From Formicarius rufipectus (taxonomy: Eukaryota > Chordata > Aves > Passeriformes > Formicariidae), in assembly GCA_013399695.1 (NCBI GenBank), contig VXAU01002071.1:814424-878423 (forward strand): 64,000 nucleotides of DNA. Direction: 5' to 3'. Below the pieces are notes generated by a model. The model was not told where the DNA came from, did no database searches, and worked only from the letters and a program-made list of their open reading frames with translations. Shown in pieces: positions 34,502 to 45,519 of this stretch. How positions within the stretch are numbered: the stretch's first letter is position 1; each line of letters begins with the position of its first letter. The position numbers were made by a program, and so were the translations under genes.

Positions 34502-35990
34502 CACTGGGATGCTGCTGGTCAACCCACAGCTGCAGCACCAGGGCTGCCCCTTCCCCTCGGGCAGTGCCTGGCACTGCCTGACTCCTGCAGCCCTTGTGCT
34601 TTGTAGCACAAGGAATTCAGTTTACTTGGCATTTTCCTTAAAGGCATCACTGTTCCCGAAGCGTGGGGTGGTGCAGGGAAGTGTCCCTCCCATCCAGGCT
34701 GAAATGTGCTCTCTGGTTCTGTGGCCTTTTTCTTCATTTAGTGAATGCAAACGAAATGTTCCCTCCTTGCCCCAAAATGTGGTGTAGTTTGGGAAAAGGC
34801 AGTGATCTTTAACTCCCCACCCAGACTGGCTGGCAGCTCCTCTGCAAGGTGCTTGTTTTGCTGATCACCCTCATAAAATCCTTTTCAGTGCAGTTTCTCC
34901 ACTGGTTTTGCTCTTGCTGCCCCACGAGCCCTGCCCCACTGCCCTCTCCTGCACCCACTTTCCTTTGATGCCCCCAGCTTTTGCTTTCCCTTCTTTGTCC
35001 CCACACCAGATGCCCTGGGTGCCAGGGTTGGCCTCTCCCCACCTGGGTGATGTCCTTGCTCCTCACTCTGCACTTTGTGTACTTAGGATGTTTAAAGAAA
35101 TGAACTCCCCAAGTGTTGGGAAGGGGAACTGGAGCTCTGTTAAGGGGGATGGAGCTGCTGCCCCCCCCAGCACAGCCCCCCTTCCTCGGGGATGGAGCTG
35201 CCCCAAGTGCATTTCGAATCAGGATGTGCTTTAATGAAAGGTTGTGAGACAATTGATTTGGTATTGATCACGGGAAGGGGGGTGGGCAGGCACTCCTGGG
35301 TTTATAACCTTGTGATGCAGATCTGGGGGGCACAGGAAGGAAAATGTTCAGAGACCCATCCCTGGGATACATCACTAAAGGGCAGGAGAGGTGTGGCTCT
35401 GGAAATGGAGCTGAGGCCAAAACCAGCTAGGGGCAGTTTCTGCAAAAATCTGATTCAGATGCCTGGTGATTAAAAAATGAAAATAATTCAAGGTTTCAAA
35501 ATATTTTACTCTCAATGTCTTATTTTTGCAGATTTAGCCTGTGATAACAGAAGGAATAATGCACGTTGCTTGCAGGGAATTTGGTGCCTTCACTGGGACA
35601 TTTGTACGCCACCATCAGCAGCTTTTGAGCTCCTCCCCCAGAGCAAAGGGATGCTCTTTCCTGCCTCATCCACTCTTTCTTCTTACACAGAACAGCTTCT
35701 AGGAGACCCACAAGGTGCAGGGGCCAGACTGGACCACATCCGTGCTCCTGAGCTCCCCAAGCTGTGCCTGAGCCCTGCATGGTTTTGGCCCCCTGTTCCT
35801 GCTAAATCAGACAAAGGCAGCAGCGAGTGGAGAGCGGCAGGTGCTGAAGAGGCAGAGCAGCCCAGGGGGCTGGGAGTGAACCCCATGGAAAGTGCCAGGG
35901 ACTGGGGGAAGGCACCATCTGGGCTGGAGCAGGGCCAGGGCTGCTCCAAGCAGCTCCTTGGGGGTGTCAGTGCTGTTTTTGGGGCGCTCT
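34502..35990 (+). other. RHEX 3' flank / probable 3' UTR and intergenic
   Basis: Sequence after the RHEX stop with no further exon seen. No AATAAA was found close to the stop; ATTAAA at about 35,470 is a possible distal signal. The end of the transcript is uncertain. Confidence 0.35.
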
Positions 35991-36150
35991 GATGGGCACA
36001 GCGTGACGCAGGACAGACGGGAAGGGCAGGAGGGGATGTGTCTGCCCCGTGGCTTTGCTCCAACCCCATCCCTGGCTCCGGGGAGGTGGGCAGGGGGTCA
36101 GTTCCAGACCTGCCTGTGAGCAGAGGAACACGCTCTGCAGCCCAGAGGGG
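35991..36150 (+). repeat. Inverted repeat arm A flanking AVPR1B
   Basis: This 160-bp segment (starting GATGGGCACAG, ending CAGCCCAGAGGGG) recurs as its reverse complement at 40,267-40,425 with only a handful of differences. The arms flank AVPR1B with about 4.1 kb between them. Confidence 0.92.
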
Positions 36151-36477
36151 TGAGCGTGCTGTGTCCTGGTTGCCTGCACTGCCAGCCAAGCCCGGAGGAT
36201 GAGAGAGGAGGAACTTTGCAGGGAGCTCCGGAGCAGATGGAGCCACGTTGCCTCCTGCTGTGCTCAGGCTGCTTTGCTCGCATCTCTAAAGCATACAAAG
36301 CCCGAGTCCCTCCAGGAAGGTTTTGCTGGTGCCAGCACCCCCTTCCTGGTGAAGAGCACCCAGAGGCTCCCTAAAACCCCGGGGCAGTGGATGCTGCTGT
36401 CGGGCAGCAGCCGGTGGGGCTCTGTCCATCCCCCTGGTGCTCGCAGGGTGCGCAGCAGCGAGCGCGGGGTGGGCAGC

Positions 36478-36872
36478 GATGTTTCCTGGGCGAGACATTC
36501 ACATCCCTGAAAAATGAGATGCCACCAGCAGGGGGGGAGCCAGGGGGACACACAGCTCGGGCTGCCGCATCTGGGGTGGTAGCGATGTTTCCTGGGTGGG
36601 ACATTCGGATCCCTGAAAAATGAGATGCCACCAGCCGGGGGGGAGCCAGGGGGACACACAGCTCGGGTTGCCACATCTGGGGTCGCAGCGATGTTTCCTG
36701 GGTGGGACATTCAGAACCCTGCAGAATGGGATGCCACCAGCAGGGGAGAGCCGGGGGGACGGGCAGGGATGTTTCCTGGGTGAGACATTCAGATCCCTGC
36801 AAAATGAGATGCCACCAGCAGGGGAGAGCTTGGGGACACACAGCTCGGGCTGCCACACCTGGGGTGGCAGCG
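36478..36872. repeat. About 105-bp tandem repeat in AVPR1B 3' region
   Basis: Four units, starting at about 36,478, 36,584, 36,690 and 36,768, each beginning GATGTTTCCTGGG and containing GAGATGCCACCAGC and ACACACAGCTCGG. The third unit is shortened to about 78 bp. The array ends less than 20 bp from the AVPR1B stop codon, so it should lie in that gene's 3' UTR. Confidence 0.94.
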
Positions 36873-36889
36873 ACGGAATCTGTCACAGC

Positions 36890-39300
36890 CTACAGCGTGC
36901 CCGACTCCGTGACGCCCTCCTCGCAGGGTGGGCACAGGTCCCTGGCACTGCCCCCGTGCAGGGGCAGGCTGGCAGGGCTGGCGTGCTGGCTGTGGCTCAG
37001 GATGGTGGTTTTCCTGCTGCAGAGGCTGCCGGTGGAGGCGGGTCTGCGCAGCCCTGCCCGGGGGCTGCCCCAGCAGCGCAGGCAGCGGGCGGCGTCCTGG
37101 AGCAGGTGCCCGCTGAAGAACATGTAGATCCAGGGGTTGCAGCAGCTGCTGAGGCTGGCCAGCAGCATGGTGATGCTGAAGGCCACGTTGGTGGACTCTG
37201 GGAAGGCGAGAAGGAGACGTGAAACACCCAAGAGGGCCGGGCGGGGTCGCAGTGGGCAGGACTTTTGGGGCTCTCTGGCTTGGGCGCTTGTCCTTTGTCC
37301 CGTTCTCATCCCACCGCAGGGGCATTGCCCTGGGTAGGAGGGTTGGCAGTGTGGAGGCAGAGCCAGGCTGTGCCCTTGGCTGGGGCTTCACGGGGGTGAT
37401 GTTCTGCAGTGGGAATGTGCTGGAGCAGATCCTTAGGGGAGGTGAGACCCGGCAGCTTTTGGGTTTTCCTGCAGCCTGTTTGCTGTCATTTCCCAGAGGA
37501 CCTGACTCTTGGATAAAGTTCCTTCTACCCACGAAAGGCTAGGAAAGCTACCGAAAACTTCCAGGGAAAAGAAATTAATCTATGAAATCATAAATCCACT
37601 TTAAAACCTCTGCAAGGTCCCACATGAGGGAAGGGATGTGGTGTGGCAGGGATGTTCCCACATCTTTGCATGCCCCTACAGGTGTCAGCTGGAAATCATC
37701 ACTTTTCAGTGGTTTTCAGGAATGAAACAATTTGATCCTGCAAACTATAAATATTTTTTTCTATAAATATTACTGTGGGGTGTGGTGGGGAGAGGAAACC
37801 TGTAACCTGCCCCACGATTTTTAAAAAATGACAAAACAACAGACACCTCTGGCTTGTTAAAACCTCAGCCAGGCCCTCTGTGTGTTCCCAAAGCTCTGAG
37901 CCCACCCCGTGCGGCCCCCCACCCCCTCTCACCGTCATCAGGAGCATCCTCATCCCACACCGACCACATCTGCACGCTGAAGAAGGGCGCCCAGCAGGCG
38001 ACATAGGCGGCCACGATGACGAAGGTCATCTTCACCGTGCGGACCTTGGCACGGGAGATGGTCCTCACGCTGCTCACCTGTGGGAATCAGAAATATCTTG
38101 GCTTCAAGAGAGCTGACTGGGAAATCAAAGAAACCATGGGAAAGCCTTTCAGGACTATACCAAGCCTGATAAGCTCGACCCAGTTTGCTGACATCTGTTG
38201 CTTCAGATATCTCTGAAACTACACCTACACTCCTCCTGGGTCAAAATGAACTTTTATGTATAAAGTGCCTTTGTTTCTTCTGGCCTCGAAGTCCTGAGTG
38301 ACCTCCATAGCAACCGTAATGTAATCTCTTAGTTGTAATATCTCCTCCCACATTTAGCATAAAACCAGCCCCTGAGACGAATATTAACTTGCTGTACCTT
38401 TATATTGCATCTTGTAATTGAATAAACGTTCCTGTTTTGACCCCCCCACAATCGGGGACCGTGCGTGACTGCTACACTCACCCGCGACGGCTGCCCACCA
38501 CCGGAACCCCTCTCCTGGGGGCAGGGAGCGGCAGGGGCATCTCCTCGGGAGCCCCTCGGGCCGGGGGCACCGCCTTGGGTCTTGCCTTTGAGGTTCTTGC
38601 AGATCTCGTAACAGATGAGGCCGTAGCAGACGCTGAGGATGCCGACGGGCAGGATGAAGATGCACAGCGCGGTCCAGGTGATGTAGGCGCGGGCTCCCCA
38701 CGGGTAGCCAAAATCCGCCCAGCAGTCCAGCACCCCCGAGCCCCGACGCACCTCCCGCAGGGAGAAGATGAACACCTGGGGCAGGCTGAGCAGGCAGCTG
38801 AGCAGCCAGGCGGCCCCGATTAGCAGGTACGCCTGGCGGCTGGGCTGCTGCAGGCTGTGCAGCGGGTGGCACACGGCCAGGTAGCGGTCCAGAGTCATGG
38901 CCATGAGCACGTAGGTGGAGGCGAACATGCTCAGCACCTGCAGGTACTTGACGGCCCTGCAGAGGGGGTCCGGCCCCAGGAAGCGGTAGGTGACCTTCCA
39001 GAGGAGCTGCGGCAGCACCTGGAAGAGCGCCACGGCCAGGTCGGTGAGCCCCAGGTGCAGGATGAAGAGGTGCATGCGGCTCATCTTCCTCCGCAGGCGG
39101 TACATGGCCAGCAGCACCCCCGCGTTGCCCACCGTGGCTACGGCCAGGATGGTGCCCAGCACCGCGACCTCGGCCTTGGCCAGCTCCTCGTCCCGGGTGT
39201 GCAGCAGCGTCAGGTTGGGGTGCCCTGCCAGGCTCAGCAGCCCCTGGCCGTGCCCGGCCCGGCTCGGGTGGGTGCTGTTCCCAGCCCAGCCCGGCTCCAT
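36890..39300 (-). CDS. AVPR1B: AVPR1B, V1b (V3) vasotocin/vasopressin receptor, 3 exons, one LTR-derived intron
   Basis: Exons 39300-38482, 38077-37933 and 37197-36890 join in frame to 423 residues (human V1b has 424). It is a class A GPCR that couples neurohypophysial peptide to Gq; in the pituitary it drives ACTH release. Visible are N-glycosylation sites NST (8) and NLT (29), TM2 Asp87, DRY (138-140), KYLQVLSMFAST in TM3, DCWADFGYPWG in loop 2, ISRAKVRTVKMTF at the base of TM6, CWAPFFSVQMWSVWD and NPWIY in TM7. These match V1b best. The last intron (37,198-37,932), between TM6 and TM7, is the conserved family intron. The first intron (38,078-38,481) is new: it is a solo LTR plus one target duplication. 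Without splicing, the frame stops about 50 codons into the LTR and would lose TM6-7. The start MEPGW was chosen over an in-frame ATG at 39,447 by length and glycosylation sites. Confidence 0.94.
38073..38078. repeat. Target-site duplication, left copy (CTCACC)
   Basis: CTCACC immediately left of the LTR. On the gene strand it reads GGTGAG: its first G completes the intron acceptor AG and the rest begins exon 2 as GTGAG. Confidence 0.93.
38079..38476 (+). mobile_element. Solo LTR of an endogenous retrovirus inside AVPR1B
   Basis: A 398-bp element bounded by TGTGGGAATC at the left and GACTGCTACA at the right (TG...CA ends), with perfect 6-bp CTCACC duplications on both sides. AATAAA at 38,421-38,426, 50 bp before the right end, and AT-rich TATA-like sequences upstream (near 38,258 and 38,360) give it plus orientation, antisense to AVPR1B. 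No internal viral genes are present, so it is a solo LTR left by recombination. A 6-bp duplication is typical of ERVK-like or alpharetrovirus-like groups, so family assignment is only suggestive. I saw no poly(A) hexamer on the gene strand within it. Confidence 0.9.
38477..38482. repeat. Target-site duplication, right copy (CTCACC)
   Basis: CTCACC immediately right of the LTR. On the gene strand it reads GGTGAG: the first G ends exon 1 (codon CGG) and GTGAG plus the first LTR base T forms the consensus donor GTGAGT. Confidence 0.93.
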
Positions 39301-39846
39301 CCCTTCGGGAAGCTCTGCAGGAGCACAGCCGGCTCCAATGCTCCTCTCAAACCCCTGGGGACCCCCTGGCCTGCCTCCCCAGGGCTGGGGCTGCCCCTGA
39401 GCCGCTGCCCGAGGGCTGGATGTGTCCCCTCCAGCCGTCCCCAGCACCGGGACAGGTTGTCACCCTCCTGCACCGCCCTGACCCTGTGCCGAGCGGCTGC
39501 GACTCCCTCTCGTGCTGCTCGGGGAAAACACTCCTGCGGAGCAGAAAGGTGCAAGAGGGCCCCGGTTCAGCCCTTGCTATTCCTCTCCTCCGCACTAAAC
39601 ATTCCCCAATCCCTGTTTCTCCGTGCGCTGCTCGTCCCGTCCATCCCCTCCGCGCTGGTGAATCGAAGGGGAGTTGTCTGCGCTACAAGCAACAAAAACA
39701 CGCTACAGGCGCCGCATCCCTTTGGCTTTTTCATTCCAAGAAGAGCAGGGAGGTGAGCATTTCCCAGAATCTCTGGGGAAAGGCGGTGTGTGTGTGTGTC
39801 TGAGCGGCTGCCGGCGGTGCCACCGCTGTGTGAGCCCCGTCCCCCC

Positions 39847-40217
39847 GGGGCTGGGTTTTATTGCTGCTGCCCTGGCCGCTCCCTCCCCTCTGTCCCCATC
39901 ACTGCTCTGGGTTTTGGTGCTGCCCTGGCCGCTCCCTCCCCGCTGTCCCCATCACTGCTCTGGGTTTTGGTGCTGCCCTGGCCGCTCCCTCCCCGCTGTC
40001 CCCATCACTGCTCTGGGTTTTGGTGCTGCCCTGGCCGCTCCCTCCCCTCTGTCCCCATCACTGCTCTGGGTTTTGGTGCTGCCCTGGCCGCTCCCTCCCC
40101 GCTGTCCCCATCACTTCTCAGGGTTTTATTGCTGCCCTGGCCGCTCCCTCCCCGCTGTCCCCATCACTTCTCTGGGTTTTATTGCTGCCCTGGCCGCTCC
40201 CTCCCCGCTGTCCCCAT
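39847..40217. repeat. 53-bp minisatellite upstream of AVPR1B
   Basis: About seven copies of a unit containing GCTCTGGGTTTTGGTGCTGC and CCTGGCCGCTCCCTCCCC. Units alternate between GTTTTGG and GTTTTATT variants. It lies about 0.55 kb upstream of the AVPR1B start codon. Open frames across it are repeat-derived. Confidence 0.95.
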
Positions 40218-40266
40218 CGCGGCTCTGCCCCCGGAGCTGCAGGGGCAGCTTCTTCCCCTCGCTCCC

Positions 40267-40425
40267 CTCTCTGGGCTGCAGAGCGTGTTCCTCTGCTCAC
40301 AGGCAGGTCTGGAACTGACCCCCTGCCCACCTCCCTGGGGCCAGGGATGGGACTGGAGCAAAGCCACGGGGCAGACACATCCCCTCCTGCCCTTCCCGTC
40401 TGTCCTGCATCACACTGTGCCCATC
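40267..40425 (-). repeat. Inverted repeat arm B flanking AVPR1B
   Basis: Reverse complement of arm A at 35,991-36,150, with well over 90% of positions identical by eye. It begins directly after the 53-bp minisatellite. Confidence 0.92.
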
Positions 40426-40439
40426 GGAGCCCTTCTGAG

Positions 40440-43400
40440 CTGCCACCCCGAGGTTTTGCCAGGGGGTTTTGACCAAATGGGATTTCTGGACACGAGGAGG
40501 AGGCTGGGAATCCTGGGCTTCCCACCTTGTGTCCCCTCTTCTGCAGCGGGTCAGGGCTGGGGAGAGCCTGCCCTTGATTTGGGCTGTCCTCACGAGTCAC
40601 CCCCCCTGAATCCCCAGCTTTGGCTTCTCCTGCTGGGCTCAGTGTCCCGGGAGCCTGGGGATGAGGGTCCCTCACAGCAGGAGTCAGACATCCATGGGCT
40701 CTGTGAGTGCAGCCCCGTAGCAAAGTCAGTGGGAGCATCCTTTACTGGCACCACACCCCGAGGCTGCCTGGTTTGATCTGCTCTCCCTTTCCTTCTCTGG
40801 GGGATGGAGATTATCCCCGAGGCGCGGCAGAAATCCTGAGGCTGGAGGACAAATCCTCAACCAAATGGTGTCATTTTACTCCATCTGACAGAAAACCACC
40901 CCAAAAGTGGGGGGTGAGATCGGGACCAGTCCCAGAGCAGCTTCTGCCACGGGTCACCAGTGTTAGCTCCATCTCTCATCAGCACAGAGCCTGGAGAAAA
41001 TCCGTGGGGAAGGCCAAGCAGATGGGGAGAAGGGAACTGCAGACGCCCCGGGGGCTGCAGTGTGTGTGCAAAGCTTTGGTGTGAGCCAGAGGGAAGGGGA
41101 TGGACAGCACTGTAGATTGTGTGGGGGAAAATCCAGCCTGGAGCTGGAAGGGTCTTGTACCTCATCTTCCCTCCCCACTCTTGTCTGTGCCTTCCCCGTG
41201 TGTTTTCCCACGTGGGGTGTGATTGCAGGACGTTTTCACTGCCTGCATAGCACACAAACCCACCTGCAGAGTGTCTGCACACACGAGTTCCCTTCTATTT
41301 TGCAACATTAAGGCTTTGTTTTCCCTACTGGCTACCGAATTATGGCAATAAAAAATAAGAAATGAAACCACTCATCAATTTCCAGCCTTTTTTTGGCCTT
41401 TCTCTCTGGGGGAAAAGAGGAATTAAAAATCACCTGACATGGGCTTTGTCCCAGCTCATGTCTGCAGGTCTGCTGCCCTCAGACCCTGCTCTGGCTCACA
41501 GGCTGGAGGCATCACAGTGAAATCCGCTCTATAAAAGCTGTTATTTGCTGAATAAATTTGCAGATCACTCTAATAACTCTAAATGAACGCAGTTTGTGTC
41601 TAATTAAAAGACATTCATCCTTATGAGACCCTATGGATATGAAGTGGCCATCAGAGAGCTCCTGGTGGAGGTAGGAAGGTTTGCAGTGAATAATGTAATT
41701 TTCTGTGTTTGTGATCAGGCAGCTGATTTTCAGGAAGATTAATAGAGGGCAGTGGAAAAAAAAAACCCTACAAAGTAATGAAAAGCTGAGACAAAGGCAG
41801 AGATGGAAGGGCAGATTCTGCAGAGGGAAAGAAATGTTGAGAGGGTTTTAAGGGCAGACTCACCTTTTTCTGGCACCAGCTTCTTTTGGGAGCAATTTCC
41901 TGCAAGTCAGGGCTTTTACTCCAGATTTACCCCAGTTTAGTTCCCCGGAGAATTCTTCTGCAAAGGCTCTTAGAGGAAACTGGGTTATACAAAAAAACCC
42001 CTTAGAAAATAGCAATTTATATTCCTTAGGGATGGAGATTATCATGGGGAAGAGATGTTTTGAGCAGATGGATTGAAAAATAAACTCATTTTCATCCATA
42101 GGTGTCCTGAACACCTTGAGACAACACCAGGACTGGGTTCTCCAGCTCAGCAGCTCTGGAACTCCTGGCTGAGGAAGGTGCTGTTTTGTTCAGTGCTTGG
42201 GAGCCTTGGGTAGGTGATGGCCCAGCCTCTCCTGCAGATGTTTAGTCTTCTCCCCATAACCCAGGCCCTGGGGAGCAGAGGCTGAAGGCTTTTCAGGGTG
42301 AGGAAAGCTCTGCATTTTGTGGTACCACAGCTTTTCACGTGCAGGGAGGGAGGGCACACGTGCCAGGCTGGGGTAACCCGGGTTGTCCCTCCTGCAGGGT
42401 GACCTGAGCCCTGCAGCACTGGAATCCTCTGTCACAGGGGCTGTGAGCCCTCCCTTCCCCCTGGGCGAAGCTCAGGGACCACCTGGCTGGATTGCCAAGC
42501 TCTTAAATTTGGTTTGCCAGGGTGATGCTGCCTTGCATCACTGATTTTTGGCAGCCGATGACCCCAGTCCCGCACACCAACCCCTGGGTTTATCACACCC
42601 TGCACTCCCCCTGCAGAGCAGAGGTAGGGCTCTTGTCATTGGTAAACCATCTGGCACAGCCCCTGGCTGCTTTTTGTGGGTAGCTTGCTGGTTAAAGAAA
42701 TACAATTTTCTGCCTTGGGTTTCTGTGCTGCTTTGGCTCGCTTTTCCACACAAATATTTTATTTGTGGTTGTGGTGCTGTTAAACTTTTATTGCTGGCAG
42801 CACAAGGCAGGCTTGGTCTGTCTTCAGCATTTAATCACTGAAATGCTTTTTGTGATCCAGCTCAGGAAAAGCAAGATTTGGTCATTTTGCTCTGGCTCAG
42901 ATGCTGTGGAATTAATGGTGTTGCCACCGCTTTATGGCAGCTTGGGCTTGTCTCCTTGGAAAGGCTGAGGGCAGGAGGGAAGGCTGGGAATTCCTGAGAT
43001 CTCATGTTATGTTAAATGCCAACTCTCACTCCAAATGAAGCCATGAATGAGTTCCCCTTTGCCTCCTCAAAATATAAACTGCTGAGAATTCCCACTTTCT
43101 TAAAGACTTTTCAGGGCATCAAAGCCCATCTTGCTCTTGCCATTGATTGGACTCCGGGTAGGACTGTCCTTTGCTTCTCTCAAACTGGGAGAGTTTAGAA
43201 GCTGAAAACTTGACACAATTTGGTTTTTCCATTGTTTGAAATGACTGTGTAGGGTTGTTAGAAAAGTCACCTTGTGTTGTGTCTCTTGGGGCAACAAATT
43301 TCTCTGCAGTGTGATTGCACCCCTTACTGGGAGTGCAGGAGGATCCAGCCCAGCCCTGGTCCCTCCTGATACCACGTGAAATACCCCAAAATATTCACCC

Positions 43401-44170
43401 GGTTCTAAATGTCCCCCTGGCTGCCCAAGGACTCCCAGTGCAGCCCGTTGGGAGAGAACTCCCCTTGAAATTGGGCACCGTCACCTTCCATCATTTTAAG
43501 GTAATTATAAGCCAGAAGTGACTGTCACTCTCCACTTTTCCTCCCTCCTCCACTTTCCCTCTCTCAAATTCTGTTTTTTTTTCCACTTAATTGAAACTTC
43601 TGATCCTGTTTAACCTTGAAGAGCCTTGTCTGGGTGCATAAATAAACATGCTGAGCACATGGCAAGTGCCCCAGAGCAGTGCCTGGTGGGGACACTCCTG
43701 GGCAGAGCCAACCAGTGGGATTTGGATGGAAAATCCACGTGAAGCTGTGAGACTGGCAAGCAGAACAACAAAAGATGACAGTGTTGTGTGAGAGAATGAA
43801 AGGATCGGGGCTTCAAGTGTTGCCTTGAACACAAACTGAGCTGAGCTGCTGCTCCCGGAGGTGCTGAGTCCAAGCTGGGAATTTGGCAGCCCAGCTTGTC
43901 TCAGAGCATCACTCCCTTCATCCTCCCCGCTGCTCCTGGTATCCCTGATGTTCGGGACAGCCCTGCCCACCCAAGCACCCCAAAAATCCCCAAAACCATG
44001 CCCCAAAGCAGAGCTGCCCCCCCAAAACCCCACCAGTCAGCCCACACCAGTGGGGTTGGGACCAGCCTCCTCTCCCTGGCACGGCCCGCAGGGATGCAGA
44101 AAACCTTCACAGGCTGGGGAAGAGCACCAGGAGACTCCAGGTAAATAAAATAAATCCAGTCCTGGGGTGT
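40440..44170. other. Intergenic, no gene recognised
   Basis: Mostly unique sequence with AT-rich stretches around 41,300-42,100. No coding exon, RNA gene or clear mobile element was recognised. Confidence 0.45.
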
Positions 44171-44179
44171 TATTGCAGC

Positions 44180-44560
44180 TGATAACTCTATTAGAGTTCA
44201 CTTTTTCCTTGTCGTTTTGCTGTGTCTTCTCATTTGACCCACATGTGTGGAAACCTGCTTAAGTAGAGGCAACTGCTGGAGGAAAAATTGAATCTACAGG
44301 CGTCTTCGAGATAGCAAATGACTTGTTTATCATCCTGACGCTCTCCCTGTTGGTTTCCTTGTGTAGCCAGGGATGGTTAAAGACTTTGGTAGCCGTGAAA
44401 TGCTGCAATTTCCTTCCCTGCTCCTTCATCTCCTTTCGCTTTACCATCATTAGCATTTAAAAACCAGACACGGGCCGGAGCGTTTACAACCTTAAAATCA
44501 ATAATAAAAAAAAGCCCAAATTACATTTCAAGGCTGGAAACAAATGGCTTTTTTCCTGTT
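44180..44560. promoter_or_regulatory. Candidate conserved non-coding element
   Basis: Unique AT-rich sequence with dense homeodomain-like and forkhead-like cores (TTAGCATTTAA, TGTTTATC, TCAATAATAA) set among GC-richer repeats. No coding potential is apparent. The call is based on texture and motif density only. Confidence 0.25.
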
Positions 44561-45519
44561 CTCCGCTGACAGGCTGTTAAATCTGTGTCTGTCGGCTGTG
44601 GTGTGGACAGAGAGACAGAAGGCAAAGGAGGATTCACCCGGCATGGAATTCCCACCCAGGCAGCAGTGACAGCGTGGCCAGGCTGGGAAAGGCATTTAGG
44701 AGTTTTGCTTTATGCAGTGGATATACCGATTATTTTAATGTCATTTTGATTAAGCCCCTTGGTGGGATACTTGTGTTGTTGGCAGGGATCACGCCAGGGC
44801 TGTGGCCACGTGGGGATGGGTTTGTGTGGGGTCAGGCTGGCAAAGCTGGTCCCCAAGGGCAGCTCAGGGCAGGGAGGGTGCTGGGGATGCTCCAGACATC
44901 AACTCCTACACTCCCCATCACCTTCCAGCACAATGAACTGGGATTTGAGGCTGTGATCCCTGGGGACAGGGATGCTGGAGGCATCCGTGCTCTGGAGCGG
45001 GAGGGGAACCCGCTCTGAACCCTCCTCCCTCCCCTTCGTGCAGACAAAGAAGAACATGGGATTTAAAAAAACGTTTAATTGGAAATCTCAGTACGGGGGG
45101 GAAGTGAATAAGAACCTTCCCGTGACCTCAGGTCGGCTTTGCCTCCTGTTGCCCTCCTTGCCTGGTGTTACTGTGCTTACTGAGGGCCTGTTCTCCTCCA
45201 GGTAGGAGAGGGATCAATCCTGGCGGGGACAGGAGAGGAGCAGCAGCTGTTTCAGGGCAACCTATTAGAAAATGATGAATGGAGGGGGGAAAACATCTGC
45301 AGAGCTCCGTGCTCGCCCTGCCGCGGCAGAGTTCAAGGCTTTGTGATTCAGGGCTGTTCTTGCCTCTTTGACAGCCCAACCCGGGCTGTGCCCGGGCTCG
45401 AGGGACCGCGGCTGGGACTGTGCAGCTGCCTCGGAGGGAAGTTGTGCTGTTCAACTACAACACCGGGAATTCCTTCCCTGCCCTGACATGACCACCCTGT
45501 GAGCCTGAGGGACGAGTTC

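Noticed and set aside
36000..36150. LTR or terminal repeat pair around AVPR1B forming one mobile element
   Set aside because: The arms are inverted, lack TG...CA ends and enclose a conserved single-copy host gene, so they are not the ends of one retroelement.
38329..39447. 372-codon single open frame ending inside the LTR, as the AVPR1B protein
   Set aside because: Its last roughly 50 codons are antisense LTR and it lacks TM6-7. The spliced model restores the conserved V1b sequence with consensus splice sites, and the MEPGW start fits family length better.
39674..40776. Long Pro/Ala-rich open frames upstream of AVPR1B
   Set aside because: They translate the 53-bp minisatellite and inverted repeat arm B in different frames.
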